Of a stretch of DNA of 64,000 nt, positions 1-8,539 are shown one piece after another. Under the pieces are notes generated by a model. The model was not told where the DNA came from. It saw only the letters and a list, made by a program, of their open reading frames with translations, and searched no databases. The stretch lies in NCBI RefSeq assembly GCF_007829875.1, contig NZ_VIWV01000001.1:558001-622000 (forward strand). The letters run 5' to 3'. The position numbers were made by a program, and so were the translations under genes. The DNA comes from Streptomyces capillispiralis. Lineage in GTDB: Bacteria > Actinomycetota > Actinomycetes > Streptomycetales > Streptomycetaceae. Within the stretch, counting starts at the first letter, position 1, and every line of letters begins with the position of its first letter.

Positions 1-1347
1 GGGGACGATGTCCAGGAACAGCTCGACCGGTTCGTCGTCGAGCAGGTCGATGTAACTGCGGCTGTAGCCCTGGGAGTCGTCGACGAGGGCGACCCCGCCG
101 AAGAGGTCCACCTGCCACTCCCCCGCCGGTACCTGCCAGGTGTGGTCGCCCGTCAGCCGGCCCGTGAGGTCGGCCACGTCGGCCGGGCCGGCCGCGCCCA
201 CGGGGCGTGCCGCCGCGGCGGCGAGGGTGAAGTGCTCGGTGGACAGGTCCTTCTCGGGGAAGACGCGGGCGGCGGAGGGCTCGTCGAAGGCCGAGTCGTA
301 CAGGACGGTGCCGTCGGCGCCTTCGACGGTGAGGTTCTCCCAGAGGGCGCGCTGGTCGTCGACGGCGCGCACACCGGCGCCGCCCGTGGCATGGGCGGAG
401 TCCTGGACGGTGCCCTTGTCCCGGCCGTCGAGCGTGACGTGCACGCTGTCGGCGCGGACGGTGACCCGCAGGGTGTGGTACTTGGTCCGGTTGAAGCCGT
501 CGGTGCGGGTGCTGCGCAGCAGTTCGGCCGGTTCGGCGCCGGGGGTGAGGCGGTGGACGGTGACCACGCCGGTCTGGTCGAAGGTGACGGCGTACCCGGC
601 GCGCGCGTCGGCCGAGCCGCGGACGACGAGGCCGGCCGCGCCGTGTTCGGCCTTGGCGCTGCCGGTGACGGTGTAGTCGCCCCAGCCGGCGCTGTCGCGC
701 AGGACGGTGGCGCCGTCGAGGACCGCGGCGTCGGCCACCAGGCGTCCCGCCTCCACGCCGACCCCGGTGCTGCGCCGCAGGTCCACGGCGGCGGGGCCGC
801 GCACCACGGTGGTGGAGCGGGCCAGTGCCTTCAGGCGCAGCTCGGGGCGGGGGGCGTAGGTGCGGCCGCCGACCTGTCCGCCCTTGACGATGTACTCCCC
901 GGCGCGACCGCTGGGGAAGTGGTCGTCGTTGAAGAGCCAGACGCGCATGCCGGTGCGTTCGGCGGTGCGCAGGACGTGGCCGACGATGTCGAACCACTCC
1001 TCGGTGAAGAACACCGGGGTCATCTCGGCGTTGTCGAAGGAGAAGAGGATCACCTCGTACATGCCCTTGTCCCGGAGGTCCGCCATCTGGCGGTCGACCA
1101 GGTCGGGGGTGACGGGGCCGTTCCAGTACCAGTAGACGGTGGGGCGGCTGTCGCGGCGCGGGTCGGCGAAGTGCCGGGGCGAGAAGGCCCCCCGGTCGGG
1201 TCCCGCGGAGGTGGGGGACGTCCCGGCGGCGTGGGCGGCCTCGGGCAGGCCCACGGCGACCAGGGCGCCGGTTGCTCCGGCGGCGGCCACGAACCGGCGT
1301 CTGGACAGGGGGCTTTCGGTGGGTCGGGGTGTCGCCTCTTCGGGCAT
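1..1347 (-). CDS. Tat-exported glycoside hydrolase, GH106-like (3' end outside window)
   Basis: At least 449 residues; the C-terminus lies beyond base 1. The N-terminus has a twin-arginine signal (SRRRFVAAAG, about residues 15-24) followed by an Ala-rich hydrophobic stretch, so the protein is secreted. After it comes a (beta/alpha)8-type start (TVYWYWNGPVT, then ILFSFDN and VWLFNDDHFPSG) resembling GH106 alpha-L-rhamnosidase-like proteins, interrupted around residues 180-330 by a jelly-roll insert. The start follows AGGAG by 8 nt. It lies 45 nt downstream of the GH127 gene on the same strand, so it is probably co-transcribed and shares its LacI-controlled promoter. The assignment to rhamnose-containing polymers is inferred from this context; the exact substrate is unknown. 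Confidence 0.7.
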   Translation of the reverse strand, partial: MPEEATPRPTESPLSRRRFVAAAGATGALVAVGLPEAAHAAGTSPTSAGPDRGAFSPRHFADPRRDSRPTVYWYWNGPVTPDLVDRQMADLRDKGMYEVILFSFDNAEMTPVFFTEEWFDIVGHVLRTAERTGMRVWLFNDDHFPSGRAGEYIVKGGQVGGRTYAPRPELRLKALARSTTVVRGPAAVDLRRSTGVGVEAGRLVADAAVLDGATVLRDSAGWGDYTVTGSAKAEHGAAGLVVRGSADARAGYAVTFDQTGVVTVHRLTPGAEPAELLRSTRTDGFNRTKYHTLRVTVRADSVHVTLDGRDKGTVQDSAHATGGAGVRAVDDQRALWENLTVEGADGTVLYDSAFDEPSAARVFPEKDLSTEHFTLAAAAARPVGAAGPADVADLTGRLTGDHTWQVPAGEWQVDLFGGVALVDDSQGYSRSYIDLLDDEPVELFLDIVP

Positions 1348-1392
1348 GGCGCAGCTCCTGGAGTGGGTGGTGGTGGGGCGGGCGGGCGTCGT

Positions 1393-3987
1393 TCAGCCCT
1401 GGGCGAGCTGCCGTACCTCGTCGGCGGTGAGGGCCCGGTTGCGCAGCCGGAAGTCGCGGAACGCCCCGCGCAGGCAGGGGTGGGTGCTGTTCTGCGAGCG
1501 GCCGAGGAAGTTGCGGCTGGTGCGGCCGAGCAGCAGGGGGCTCGCCACCATGGCCGTGTTGCGGCCCGCCTCGGTCCCGTCGAGGTAGAGGACGCCGGTG
1601 CCGCCGCCGAGGGTGAGGGCGACGTGGACCCACCGGCCGGTGGGCAGCGGGCCGGTGGCGTCGATGACGTCCTCGCGCTCCATGCCGGAGATCTTCAGCG
1701 CCGCGCGGGCGCGGCCGGCACCCGTGGTGGCGGCGAGGAAGAGGTAGGTGTCCTTGTGGTAGCCGAGGTCGAAGACGCGCGCGGACGGGACGAGGGCGTC
1801 CACCCGGACGCGTACGGACACGGTCAGCTCGTCGAGTCCGCTGGGCAGTCCGGCGGGGAGCGCGATGTGGCCGTCGCGTCCGTCGAGGGTCACGGCGGTC
1901 ACGCCGCCGTCGGTGCTCCAGGCGGCGCCGCCCGCGAGGGAGGCGGCGGCGAAGGTTCCGGTGCGGTCGGCGGCCGAGGTGCCGCTGCCCTCGTCGAGGG
2001 GGTAGCGGGCCACGTCCCGTGCGGGCGCGGGCCTCGGCGGGACGGCCCAGTACACGTTGTAGTGCTGGTGGTGGACCTCGTGGAAGGGGCGCAGGGAGAC
2101 GCGGGCGCCGTCCGCGACCGCGCTGAACGCGGTGCGCTCGCCGGGGGTCCGGCGCAGGGTGTCGGGGCGGATGACGGGCAGGGTCGCCAGGCCGGTGTCG
2201 CCGTAGGTGCCGGCCAGCACCAGCGGACCGTAGGACAACGATGCCACCTGCGGGTTGTCGGGCGCGGGGCGCCAGACCGGGACGCGCGGCAGGACGAGTT
2301 CCACGGTGTCCCCGGTGCGCCAGTGGCGGGTGACGCCGGCGTAGGTGCCCGGTTCCAGCGGTGCCCCGGCGGTGCGGCCGTTGACCTTCAGCACGGCGCG
2401 CTCGTCGCCGTCGGCCACCCATCCGGGGACGCGGAGGCGCAGGGTGAAGCGCGCCTGTCCGCCGGTGACGGTGAGCCGGGTGCGGTCGCCGGCCGGGTAC
2501 TCCGTCTCCTGGCGGATCGTCACGCCCGTCTGGCTCCAGTGGACCTCGGAGGGGATGAACAGGTTGACGTACAGCTCGGGCCGGCGGGTGCCGCGGCCGC
2601 GGAAGTAGATGGTGTCGGCGAACTTGGTGTGGGTCTCCAGGCCGGTGCCGTGGTCGCAGGAGAAGTTGTCGTAGTCGCCGCTGTAGCTGCCGGGGGCGGC
2701 GCCCAGTCCGCCCTTGGGCTCCCGCCGCGAACCCGCCCACAGCCCGGTGTAGTAGGTGACGAAGCCGTGTGCGGAGTCGGGGTCCTGCTCGGCGAGCATC
2801 TGGTTGTAGAGGGTCCACTCGTAGTGGTCCAGGTACTCGGCGCGCTCCGGCCGGTGGCGGAAGAGGTGCCGGCCGAGCTTGAGCATGTTGTAGCTGTTGC
2901 AGTTCTCGCAGGTGACCGTCGACAGGCGGCTGACGATCTCGCCGGGAGGGCCGAAGAGTTCCTTGTCGGAGTTGCCTCCGATGGCGTACGAGTGGTGGCG
3001 TACGACGGTGGTCCAGAAGGTGTCGGCGATGTCGAGGTACCGCCGCTCGCCGGTGGCCTCGTAGCCGGGCACGGCGCCGACCACCTTGGCGATCTCGGTG
3101 TTGGCGTGGCGGCCGGCGAGTTCGTCGCGGCCGGCGGCCAGCGGCGCGTACAGCTCGTCGTGGTCGAAGCGCCGCGCGGTGCGCAGGTGCGCCGGGTCGC
3201 CGGTCACCAGGTACAGCTGGGTGAGGACGTCGTTCATGCCGCCGAACTCGACCTTCAGCACGGTCTGCATCCGCTCGCGGGACAGCGGTGCCGTACGGGC
3301 GTCGGCCCAGGCGGCCATTTCCAGCAGGACGTCCAGCGCCTGCCGGTCACCGGCCAGCCGGTACTGGTCCAGCAGACCGGCCATGATCTTGTGCAGGGTG
3401 TAGTACGGCGCCCACGGCTTCCCTCCGGCCTCCAGCTGGTCGAAGACGGTCTCCGGGAAGGCGGAGAGGTAGCCCCGGTGGAAGCCGGCCGACGGCGCCG
3501 CCCGCTGGCACTCGGCCAGCGCCGAGACGAGCGCACGGGCCTTGTCCGCGTAGGCCCGGTCACCGGTGGCCGCGTGGGCCTGGGCCAGGGCGCTGAGGAG
3601 GTGTCCGGTGGTGTGGCCGCGCAGCTGGATGCCGGGCGCCTCCCAGCCGCCGCAGGGCTCCGCGTCCGACGGCAGGCCGACGTTCAGGCGGAAGGTGTGC
3701 AGCAGCCGGTCGATGTCGACGAACAGCAGGTAGGCGCAGGTGCGGCGCATGTTGGCGAGGAAGGGGCTGTCGAGCAGCCGGACCTCGGAGAGGGCGAACT
3801 CCTCCAGCTGCGGCCGCGGGCCGGCGGCGGCCGCGGTCGCGGTGGCGGTCGCGCCGGCCGGTCCGGCGGCCGCGGGTGCGGCCGTGGCCGTGGCCGTCGG
3901 TGTCGCGAGGGTCACGGCGGTCGCGGCGGACGCGGTGAGGAGGATCTGACGTCTGGACGGGGCGGGCCTGCCGGAATCTGCGGGCAT
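1393..3987 (-). CDS. Tat-exported GH127/GH146-type beta-L-arabinofuranosidase with C-terminal LamG-like domain
   Basis: 864 residues. A Tat signal (SRRQILLTAS) is followed by an Ala/Thr-rich linker. The (alpha/alpha)6 barrel typical of DUF1680 enzymes spans roughly residues 60-640, with the motifs TVTCENCNSYNMLKL and NFSCDHGTGLETH. In characterised GH127 enzymes the Glu and Cys residues of these two motifs bind zinc and supply the cysteine nucleophile; here the second Cys of the usual Cys-Cys pair reads Asp. A concanavalin/LamG-like domain fills the last 200 residues. Expected role: release of arabinofuranose from plant polymers outside the cell. The start is preceded by AAGGGAG. A strong promoter and a LacI-type operator lie upstream, matching those of the rhamnose genes. 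Confidence 0.85.
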   Translation of the reverse strand: MPADSGRPAPSRRQILLTASAATAVTLATPTATATAAPAAAGPAGATATATAAAAGPRPQLEEFALSEVRLLDSPFLANMRRTCAYLLFVDIDRLLHTFRLNVGLPSDAEPCGGWEAPGIQLRGHTTGHLLSALAQAHAATGDRAYADKARALVSALAECQRAAPSAGFHRGYLSAFPETVFDQLEAGGKPWAPYYTLHKIMAGLLDQYRLAGDRQALDVLLEMAAWADARTAPLSRERMQTVLKVEFGGMNDVLTQLYLVTGDPAHLRTARRFDHDELYAPLAAGRDELAGRHANTEIAKVVGAVPGYEATGERRYLDIADTFWTTVVRHHSYAIGGNSDKELFGPPGEIVSRLSTVTCENCNSYNMLKLGRHLFRHRPERAEYLDHYEWTLYNQMLAEQDPDSAHGFVTYYTGLWAGSRREPKGGLGAAPGSYSGDYDNFSCDHGTGLETHTKFADTIYFRGRGTRRPELYVNLFIPSEVHWSQTGVTIRQETEYPAGDRTRLTVTGGQARFTLRLRVPGWVADGDERAVLKVNGRTAGAPLEPGTYAGVTRHWRTGDTVELVLPRVPVWRPAPDNPQVASLSYGPLVLAGTYGDTGLATLPVIRPDTLRRTPGERTAFSAVADGARVSLRPFHEVHHQHYNVYWAVPPRPAPARDVARYPLDEGSGTSAADRTGTFAAASLAGGAAWSTDGGVTAVTLDGRDGHIALPAGLPSGLDELTVSVRVRVDALVPSARVFDLGYHKDTYLFLAATTGAGRARAALKISGMEREDVIDATGPLPTGRWVHVALTLGGGTGVLYLDGTEAGRNTAMVASPLLLGRTSRNFLGRSQNSTHPCLRGAFRDFRLRNRALTADEVRQLAQG

Positions 3988-4052
3988 GGCACGGGGCTCC
4001 CTTCACTGGCAACGGCGGAGGGTGGGTCAGGAACGGGGAGACCAACGGGAAT

Positions 4053-4064
4053 TGAATCGTTTTA
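4053..4064. promoter_or_regulatory. LacI-type operator of the GH127 operon
   Basis: TGAATCGTTTTA differs at one base from the perfect operator TGAATCGTTTCA seen at 7310 and 29239. It sits about 15 bp downstream of the -10 box of the minus-strand promoter at 4080-4108, which fits repression by the LacI protein encoded at 22663-23688. Confidence 0.55.
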
Positions 4065-4079
4065 CTCGACTCGGCGCAG

Positions 4080-4108
4080 ACGCTAAGCGCCGCCGTAGCG
4101 AGCGTCAA
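4080..4108 (-). promoter_or_regulatory. Sigma-70 type promoter of the GH127 operon
   Basis: On the minus strand, TTGACG (4103-4108) and TAGCGT (4080-4085) are separated by 17 bp, pointing to the gene starting at 3987. The same layout occurs at the rhaT, rhaI and GH106 promoters. Confidence 0.55.
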
Positions 4109-4262
4109 GACTTCTCACAGGATGCGAACAGGGCGACGATCAGCCCCGTGACGTGCACCGCTCACCTGCACGCGGGCATGCCACCGCGCGGACGGGCCGG
4201 TACACCGTCCGCGCGGCGGCTGTCTCACGACCGCCGGAGAAATCCGGCGGGATCAAGGGGCG

Positions 4263-4275
4263 TTGAAACGTTCAA
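4263..4275. promoter_or_regulatory. Possible auxiliary LacI operator
   Basis: TTGAAACGTTCAA is a palindrome touching the stop codon of the GH106 gene and about 275 bp upstream of the GH127 start. Its arms match the other operators, but the spacer is one base shorter, so it is either an auxiliary looping site or a chance match. Confidence 0.3.
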
Positions 4276-7200
4276 TCAGAGGGCGGCCTGGGCGTACGGC
4301 ACCAGCCGGACCGGACCCACGAGTCCGTGGTCCTGGCGGGCGAGGTTGCCGAAGACCTGCGGACGGGTCGTCCTGAGGCGGTTCACGAGGGGGGTGGCCA
4401 CCTCGATCTCGACGGTGTTCTCGCCCCGCCGCAGCAGCGGGCCCACGTCGATCACCGGGCACATGCGGTCCGCCGGGCCCGGGTCCTCGCCGTTGACCGT
4501 GACCCGGAAGGTGTCGCTGACCTGCCCCAGGTCCAGGTGGGCGCCGTGCGAGGGGGTCCAGTCGTCCGGGAGCACGACGGTGGTGCGGTACCGGCCGACA
4601 CCGGCCGAGTCCGCCAGCTCGGGGATGCGCGACCAGGGCAGCAGCGCGTCCAGCTCCAGGGTCCGGCGCACGGTCTCGGTCCGGGTCACGTCCGGGCCCG
4701 GGAACCAGTCCTCCACCTCGAGGTGCCACCGCTCCGGTTCGATCGGGGCGGGTACGGACGGCAGCACGGTGGTGACCGTACGGCCCCGCGAGAGGCGGGT
4801 CCGGTACGTGCCCGCCGCGCCGGCCCGTACGGTGAGCCCGTCACGGGTGAACAGCACCTCGTCGGCGTCCGTGGCGACGGCGTGCGGACGGTCGCCGTGG
4901 CCGTTGCCGAAGAGGCCCGGACGGCCCAGCGCGACGATGGTCGTCTGGCCCGGCCGCAGCGCGACGCGCAGCGTGACCTCGTCGCCCTCCCGCGTGTACG
5001 CCCCGACCCGCTCGGCCCTGCCGGTCCAGGGGTCCAGCAGGTACGGCACGAACGCGCGTCCACGGGTGCAGCGCAGGGTGACGTCGTGGTCGATCGCGGC
5101 CACGGGCGGCTTGACGGTCTCGGCGTGCTTGCCGTTGCAGAGGTAGTAGAAGTCCGCCTCCCGTGTCACGCGGTGCGCGTTGAGGAGCGTGGAGGCGGAG
5201 GCGTGGCGGACGTCGGGGGTGACGCCGAGGGCCGTCAGCGCCTCGCCGACCGCCGTCTTCTCGGTGACCCGGACGACGTTGGGCAGGGCGAGCAGGCGGG
5301 CCAGGACCTCGCGCAGCGACCCGGTCTCGCCCGGCGCCGGCACGCCCGGTGTGAGCGCCTGGTCGAAGGATCCGAGGAGCACCGTGGGCAGCCCGTCCTC
5401 GGCGAAGCGCAGCAGCTTGCGCGCGTCGGCCAGGGCGAGGGTCGGGGTGGAGCCGTGGAAGAAGTCGCCCTCGACGAACAGCGCCTTGTAGGCGGGGCCG
5501 TCGGGGGCCAGCCGGCCGCCGGCCACCCTGGCGTTCGGCAGGTCGAGGAGGGGGCCGCTGATGAACTGGTGGGTCCAGCCGAGCGGGACGCCGGTCGAGG
5601 TGAACCAGGACGCGCCGATGCCGGTGGCGGTGTAGCCGGTCTGCCGGAAGACCGCGACGTCGGCGCGGACCGTGCCGGCCTGGAGGACCTGGTGCACCCG
5701 GCCGAGGTAGCCGGAGATGTCCTCGGCGTGCCGCCAGGTCGGCTGCCGGGGCCCCCACGACTCGCCGTAGCCGGGGCTGCCGTTGTAGGGGCTGAAGGCG
5801 GCGAAGCCGGGCCACTGCGCCTCGGGGGCCTTCGCGTAGGAGAACCCGTGCAGGACGGTCTGGTTGACGCCCGCCGCGTAGGCGCCTCCCATGGTGCGCA
5901 GTACGCGGTCCCAGGTCGTGCTGTAGGCCGAGCCGTTGTAGGCGCCCGACTCGCAGGACAGCACCGTGTGTCCGGCCATGTCCCGGCCGCCGGCCAGGCA
6001 GCGGTAGTCGTCCAGGTTCTTGAAGCCGAGGGACTCGCCCTCGGCGATGTCGAGGATCGCGGCGGACTCGATGGCGTCCGTCTGCAGGCCGTAGGGCTGG
6101 GCGCGCAGGGTCATGTCCAGGGTGTGTGCCCAGTCCCGGAGGGCGCGGGTGTGGTGACGGTTGAACAGGTCGGACACGGTGGCCCAGAAGTCGTGTCTGA
6201 TCTGCCGGGTGAGCTGGGCCTCGAAGGCGAACACCTGGTTGCTGTCGTCCAGGATCAGGGCCGGCAGGTGGGGCAGCAGGGGACGGCCCGTGCGCTTCTC
6301 GAACTCCTCCGGCAGCCGCTCCGTCCAGACCAGCCCCTCGGTCTCCAGTTCCACGGAGTCCTCGAAGAAGGCGCCGCCCGCCACTTCCAGCAGGCGCCGC
6401 AGGGAGTCGGTCAGGATCCGGCTCTCCCAGTAGTCGGTGACGGCGGTGGTGCCGGCCCGGCTGAGGTGGTCGACCACGTAGGCCGCCGGGGCGGAGTGCG
6501 GTCCGGATTCCGGCTGCTGTCCGGAACCCCGCTGCCAGTAGGAGAGCAGCACCCATTCGCCCTCGGCGGGCGCCGTCCAGGTCAGGGTGGAACCGGTGAC
6601 GGCGGCGGTGAGGTCGCGGACGCTGTCCGGGTCGAGCCCGGTCTCCTTGCGCGTGGAGTTGGCCGTGGCGACGCGGGCCGCCTGGACGGCGACGAGACGC
6701 GCACGGGTGACACCGGGGGCGGCCTCGTGCACGGGCGGGGGGACCGGTCCGCTGTAGGTGGCGCCGCCGGCCAGCGCGACGCGTCCGTGGACGAGTTCCT
6801 TGGCCGCGGCCCCGTCGTCGGGGGTGACACCGGGCACAGCCACGGGCCAGCTCGGGCCGAGGGTGATGTCCACGCTCAGGCCGCGTCTCGCGGCCCGGCG
6901 CAGCGCCGCCTCGACGCCGTCGCGCCAGGGTCCGCTGCCCCAGCCGTGCCGGGCGGTGTCCAGCAGCGACTTGTCCTTGATGCTGTGGTGGACGGCGGCG
7001 ATCTCGACGCCGCCGAAGCCCGCGTCCGCGATCTGGTCGATCTCGCGGGCTATCTCGTCGGTGTCCACCAGACCGTCCGGCCACCACCACCGGAACTTCG
7101 GGCGCACCGACCGGCCGGGGGCGGCGAACCAGTCGGCGGTGGGCTTGGCGCCGCCGGCGCCGGGACGTGCGACGGCGCCGGGCGCGGCCGCTCCGAGGGC

Positions 7201-7281
7201 GGCCGCGGCTCCCACGGTCACTGCCGCGGCCAGGACCGTGCGCCTGGACATCCCGCCACGCTGCGAGACGGTTTCGTACAT
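4276..7281 (-). CDS. Tat-exported GH106-like alpha-L-rhamnosidase
   Basis: 1001 residues. The Tat motif SRRTVLAAAV at residues 12-21 indicates secretion. The catalytic part begins with PKFRWWWPDGLVD and GGVEIAAVHH and continues through FFEDSVELE and LSCESGAYNGSAY, motifs of the GH106 rhamnosidase family (PF17132-like). The C-terminal 200 residues look like a GH2-type galactose-binding/jelly-roll domain (HLEVEDWFPGPD, ENTVEIEVATPLVNRL). The length matches the family. The start has GAGG 9 nt upstream. Its own promoter and a perfect 16-bp operator lie at 7308-7370. Likely role: cleaving terminal alpha-L-rhamnose from plant glycans or glycosides to feed the RhaSQPT importer encoded further right. 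Confidence 0.8.
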   Translation of the reverse strand: MYETVSQRGGMSRRTVLAAAVTVGAAAALGAAAPGAVARPGAGGAKPTADWFAAPGRSVRPKFRWWWPDGLVDTDEIAREIDQIADAGFGGVEIAAVHHSIKDKSLLDTARHGWGSGPWRDGVEAALRRAARRGLSVDITLGPSWPVAVPGVTPDDGAAAKELVHGRVALAGGATYSGPVPPPVHEAAPGVTRARLVAVQAARVATANSTRKETGLDPDSVRDLTAAVTGSTLTWTAPAEGEWVLLSYWQRGSGQQPESGPHSAPAAYVVDHLSRAGTTAVTDYWESRILTDSLRRLLEVAGGAFFEDSVELETEGLVWTERLPEEFEKRTGRPLLPHLPALILDDSNQVFAFEAQLTRQIRHDFWATVSDLFNRHHTRALRDWAHTLDMTLRAQPYGLQTDAIESAAILDIAEGESLGFKNLDDYRCLAGGRDMAGHTVLSCESGAYNGSAYSTTWDRVLRTMGGAYAAGVNQTVLHGFSYAKAPEAQWPGFAAFSPYNGSPGYGESWGPRQPTWRHAEDISGYLGRVHQVLQAGTVRADVAVFRQTGYTATGIGASWFTSTGVPLGWTHQFISGPLLDLPNARVAGGRLAPDGPAYKALFVEGDFFHGSTPTLALADARKLLRFAEDGLPTVLLGSFDQALTPGVPAPGETGSLREVLARLLALPNVVRVTEKTAVGEALTALGVTPDVRHASASTLLNAHRVTREADFYYLCNGKHAETVKPPVAAIDHDVTLRCTRGRAFVPYLLDPWTGRAERVGAYTREGDEVTLRVALRPGQTTIVALGRPGLFGNGHGDRPHAVATDADEVLFTRDGLTVRAGAAGTYRTRLSRGRTVTTVLPSVPAPIEPERWHLEVEDWFPGPDVTRTETVRRTLELDALLPWSRIPELADSAGVGRYRTTVVLPDDWTPSHGAHLDLGQVSDTFRVTVNGEDPGPADRMCPVIDVGPLLRRGENTVEIEVATPLVNRLRTTRPQVFGNLARQDHGLVGPVRLVPYAQAAL

Positions 7282-7307
7282 GAGTGCACCTCAGGGAAGT
7301 TCAGAGG

Positions 7308-7323
7308 ATTGAATCGTTTCAAT
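7308..7323. promoter_or_regulatory. LacI-type operator of the GH106 gene
   Basis: ATTGAATCGTTTCAAT has perfect 6-bp arms around a 4-bp centre. It lies between the -10 box of the minus-strand promoter and the start codon at 7281, the best operator copy in the window. Confidence 0.65.
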
Positions 7324-7341
7324 CGCTGCCAAGCGCGGGAA

Positions 7342-7370
7342 CGCTAAACCGCGCGGCTCGGGCAGGTCAA
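7342..7370 (-). promoter_or_regulatory. Promoter of the GH106 gene
   Basis: On the minus strand TTGACC (7365-7370) and TTAGCG (7342-7347) are 17 bp apart, upstream of the operator at 7308-7323. Confidence 0.5.
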
Positions 7371-7400
7371 GGTGTTGGACACCAGCTGTTTTCCGCGAGG

Positions 7401-7424
7401 GGCCGTCCGGAGTGACGGACGGCC
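7401..7424. other. Inverted repeat in the GH106/HAD divergent region
   Basis: GGCCGTCCG and CGGACGGCC form a perfect 9-bp inverted repeat around 6 bases. It lies upstream of both divergent genes, so it is not a 3' terminator of either; it could be an operator or a 5'-UTR hairpin of the HAD gene. Confidence 0.35.
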
Positions 7425-7468
7425 GGGGTGGTACCCGTACCGGACGCGAGGAAACGGAGGGACCACCT

Positions 7469-8125
7469 ATGGAACGGGCGGCCGTGTTCGACGTCGACGG
7501 CACTCTCGTCGACACCAACCATCTGCACGTGACGGCTTGGTGGGAGGCGTTGCGGCAGGCCGGCCACCGGGTGCCGATGCACGCCGTCCACCGGGCCGTG
7601 GGCCTGCCCTCCACCGACCTGGTCGCCCATCTGCTCGGCGCGGACCGCGACCCCGCCCGCGACGCCGAACTGAGCGCCGCGCACAAGGCGTTGTACGGTC
7701 AGTTCTTCGACCGGCTGCCCGCGCTCCCGGACGCCGGCCGGCTGCTGAAACGATTGCACCGGGACGGCTGGGCCGTGGTGCTCGCCACCTCGGCCGGCGG
7801 CGCCGAACTGAGCGCGCTGCGCCGCGCGATCGACGCGGACGAGGCCATCGGCGCGACGGCGAGCGCCGACGACGTCGAGGAGGGCAAGCCCTCCCCTGAG
7901 CCCGTCGAGCACGCCCTGGAGCTGGCCGGGGTCCCGGCCGAGCGGGCGGTGTTCGTCGGGGACACGGTGTGGGACATGCGGGCGGGCAGCCGCGCCGGCG
8001 TGCGCTGCGTGGGCGTGTTGTGCGGGGGCATCCCGCGCACCGACCTGGAGGAGGCCGGCGCGGACGCGGTCTACGACGACCCGGCCCACCTGCTGGCGAC
8101 GCTGGCGGACGGTCCGCTGGCGTGA
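7469..8125 (+). CDS. HAD-superfamily phosphatase (beta-phosphoglucomutase/PGP-like)
   Basis: 218 residues. The start at 7469 is chosen because GGAGG sits 8 nt upstream and the protein then opens directly with HAD motif I, DVDGTLVDT (residues 8-16). Motif II is LATSAGG, motif III the Lys of EEGKPSPEP, motif IV FVGDTVWDM. A helical cap follows motif I, as in subfamily IA enzymes such as phosphoglycolate phosphatase and beta-phosphoglucomutase. It is cytoplasmic and hydrolyses a small phosphorylated metabolite that cannot be identified from the sequence. It is divergent from the GH106 gene; no LacI operator faces it closely, so membership in the rhamnose regulon is uncertain. Confidence 0.85.
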   Translation: MERAAVFDVDGTLVDTNHLHVTAWWEALRQAGHRVPMHAVHRAVGLPSTDLVAHLLGADRDPARDAELSAAHKALYGQFFDRLPALPDAGRLLKRLHRDGWAVVLATSAGGAELSALRRAIDADEAIGATASADDVEEGKPSPEPVEHALELAGVPAERAVFVGDTVWDMRAGSRAGVRCVGVLCGGIPRTDLEEAGADAVYDDPAHLLATLADGPLA

Positions 8126-8149
8126 GGGGGTGGGCTTGAGGGCTGGGAG

Positions 8150-8345
8150 CTGGGGGCCGGGGGTTGGAGGTTGGGGGCTGGGGGTTGGGGGCCGGTGCTT
8201 GAGGGCCGGGGCTCAAGGGCCGGTGCTTGCCGGCCGGCTCGTGAGGGCCGGCGCTTGGTGTCCGGTGCGCGGAGTTCGGTGCCCGGTGTCCGATGCTTGG
8301 TGTCCGGTGCTCGGTGTCCGGTGCTTGAGACGCTGCGCTTGCCCT
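8150..8345. repeat. G-rich degenerate repeat tract (gap 8126-8539)
   Basis: The 414-base gap after the HAD gene holds no convincing gene. Five runs of five Gs occur at 8152-8156, 8159-8163, 8173-8177, 8180-8184 and 8187-8191, enough for a G-quadruplex on the plus strand. They pass into a degenerate repeat built on TTGGTGTCCGGTGC-like units up to about 8330. Open frames across it are low-complexity artefacts. Confidence 0.6.
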
Positions 8346-8539
8346 CCGGCACCTCAGGGCCCGGCGCCTCCCGTCCGGCGCATGGGGTGCGGTGGCTCGA
8401 AGTCCGTTGGCGGGCAGCCCAGTTGAAGCGGTCAGTGCGCGAGGACGATGGCCGGAGCGCGGAAGAGCCGGTCGCCCCGGACGGGACAGGATGAGACCCG
8501 GTGGCATGAGATCCCGTACGGCCGGGATACCCGCAGCGC

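Noticed and set aside
142..4086. A 1314-codon plus-strand open frame opposite the glycosidase genes
   Set aside because: It is the antisense shadow of two real minus-strand genes with Tat signals and enzyme motifs; its composition (Gly, Val, Ala, Glu repeats) is that of reversed high-GC codons.
4263..4275. Main operator for the GH106 gene
   Set aside because: It lies at the 3' end of that gene and has a shorter spacer; kept only as a weak auxiliary site.
4327..7347. A 1006-codon plus-strand open frame opposite the GH106 gene
   Set aside because: Antisense shadow; no domain, and the minus strand encodes a complete exported enzyme with promoter and operator.
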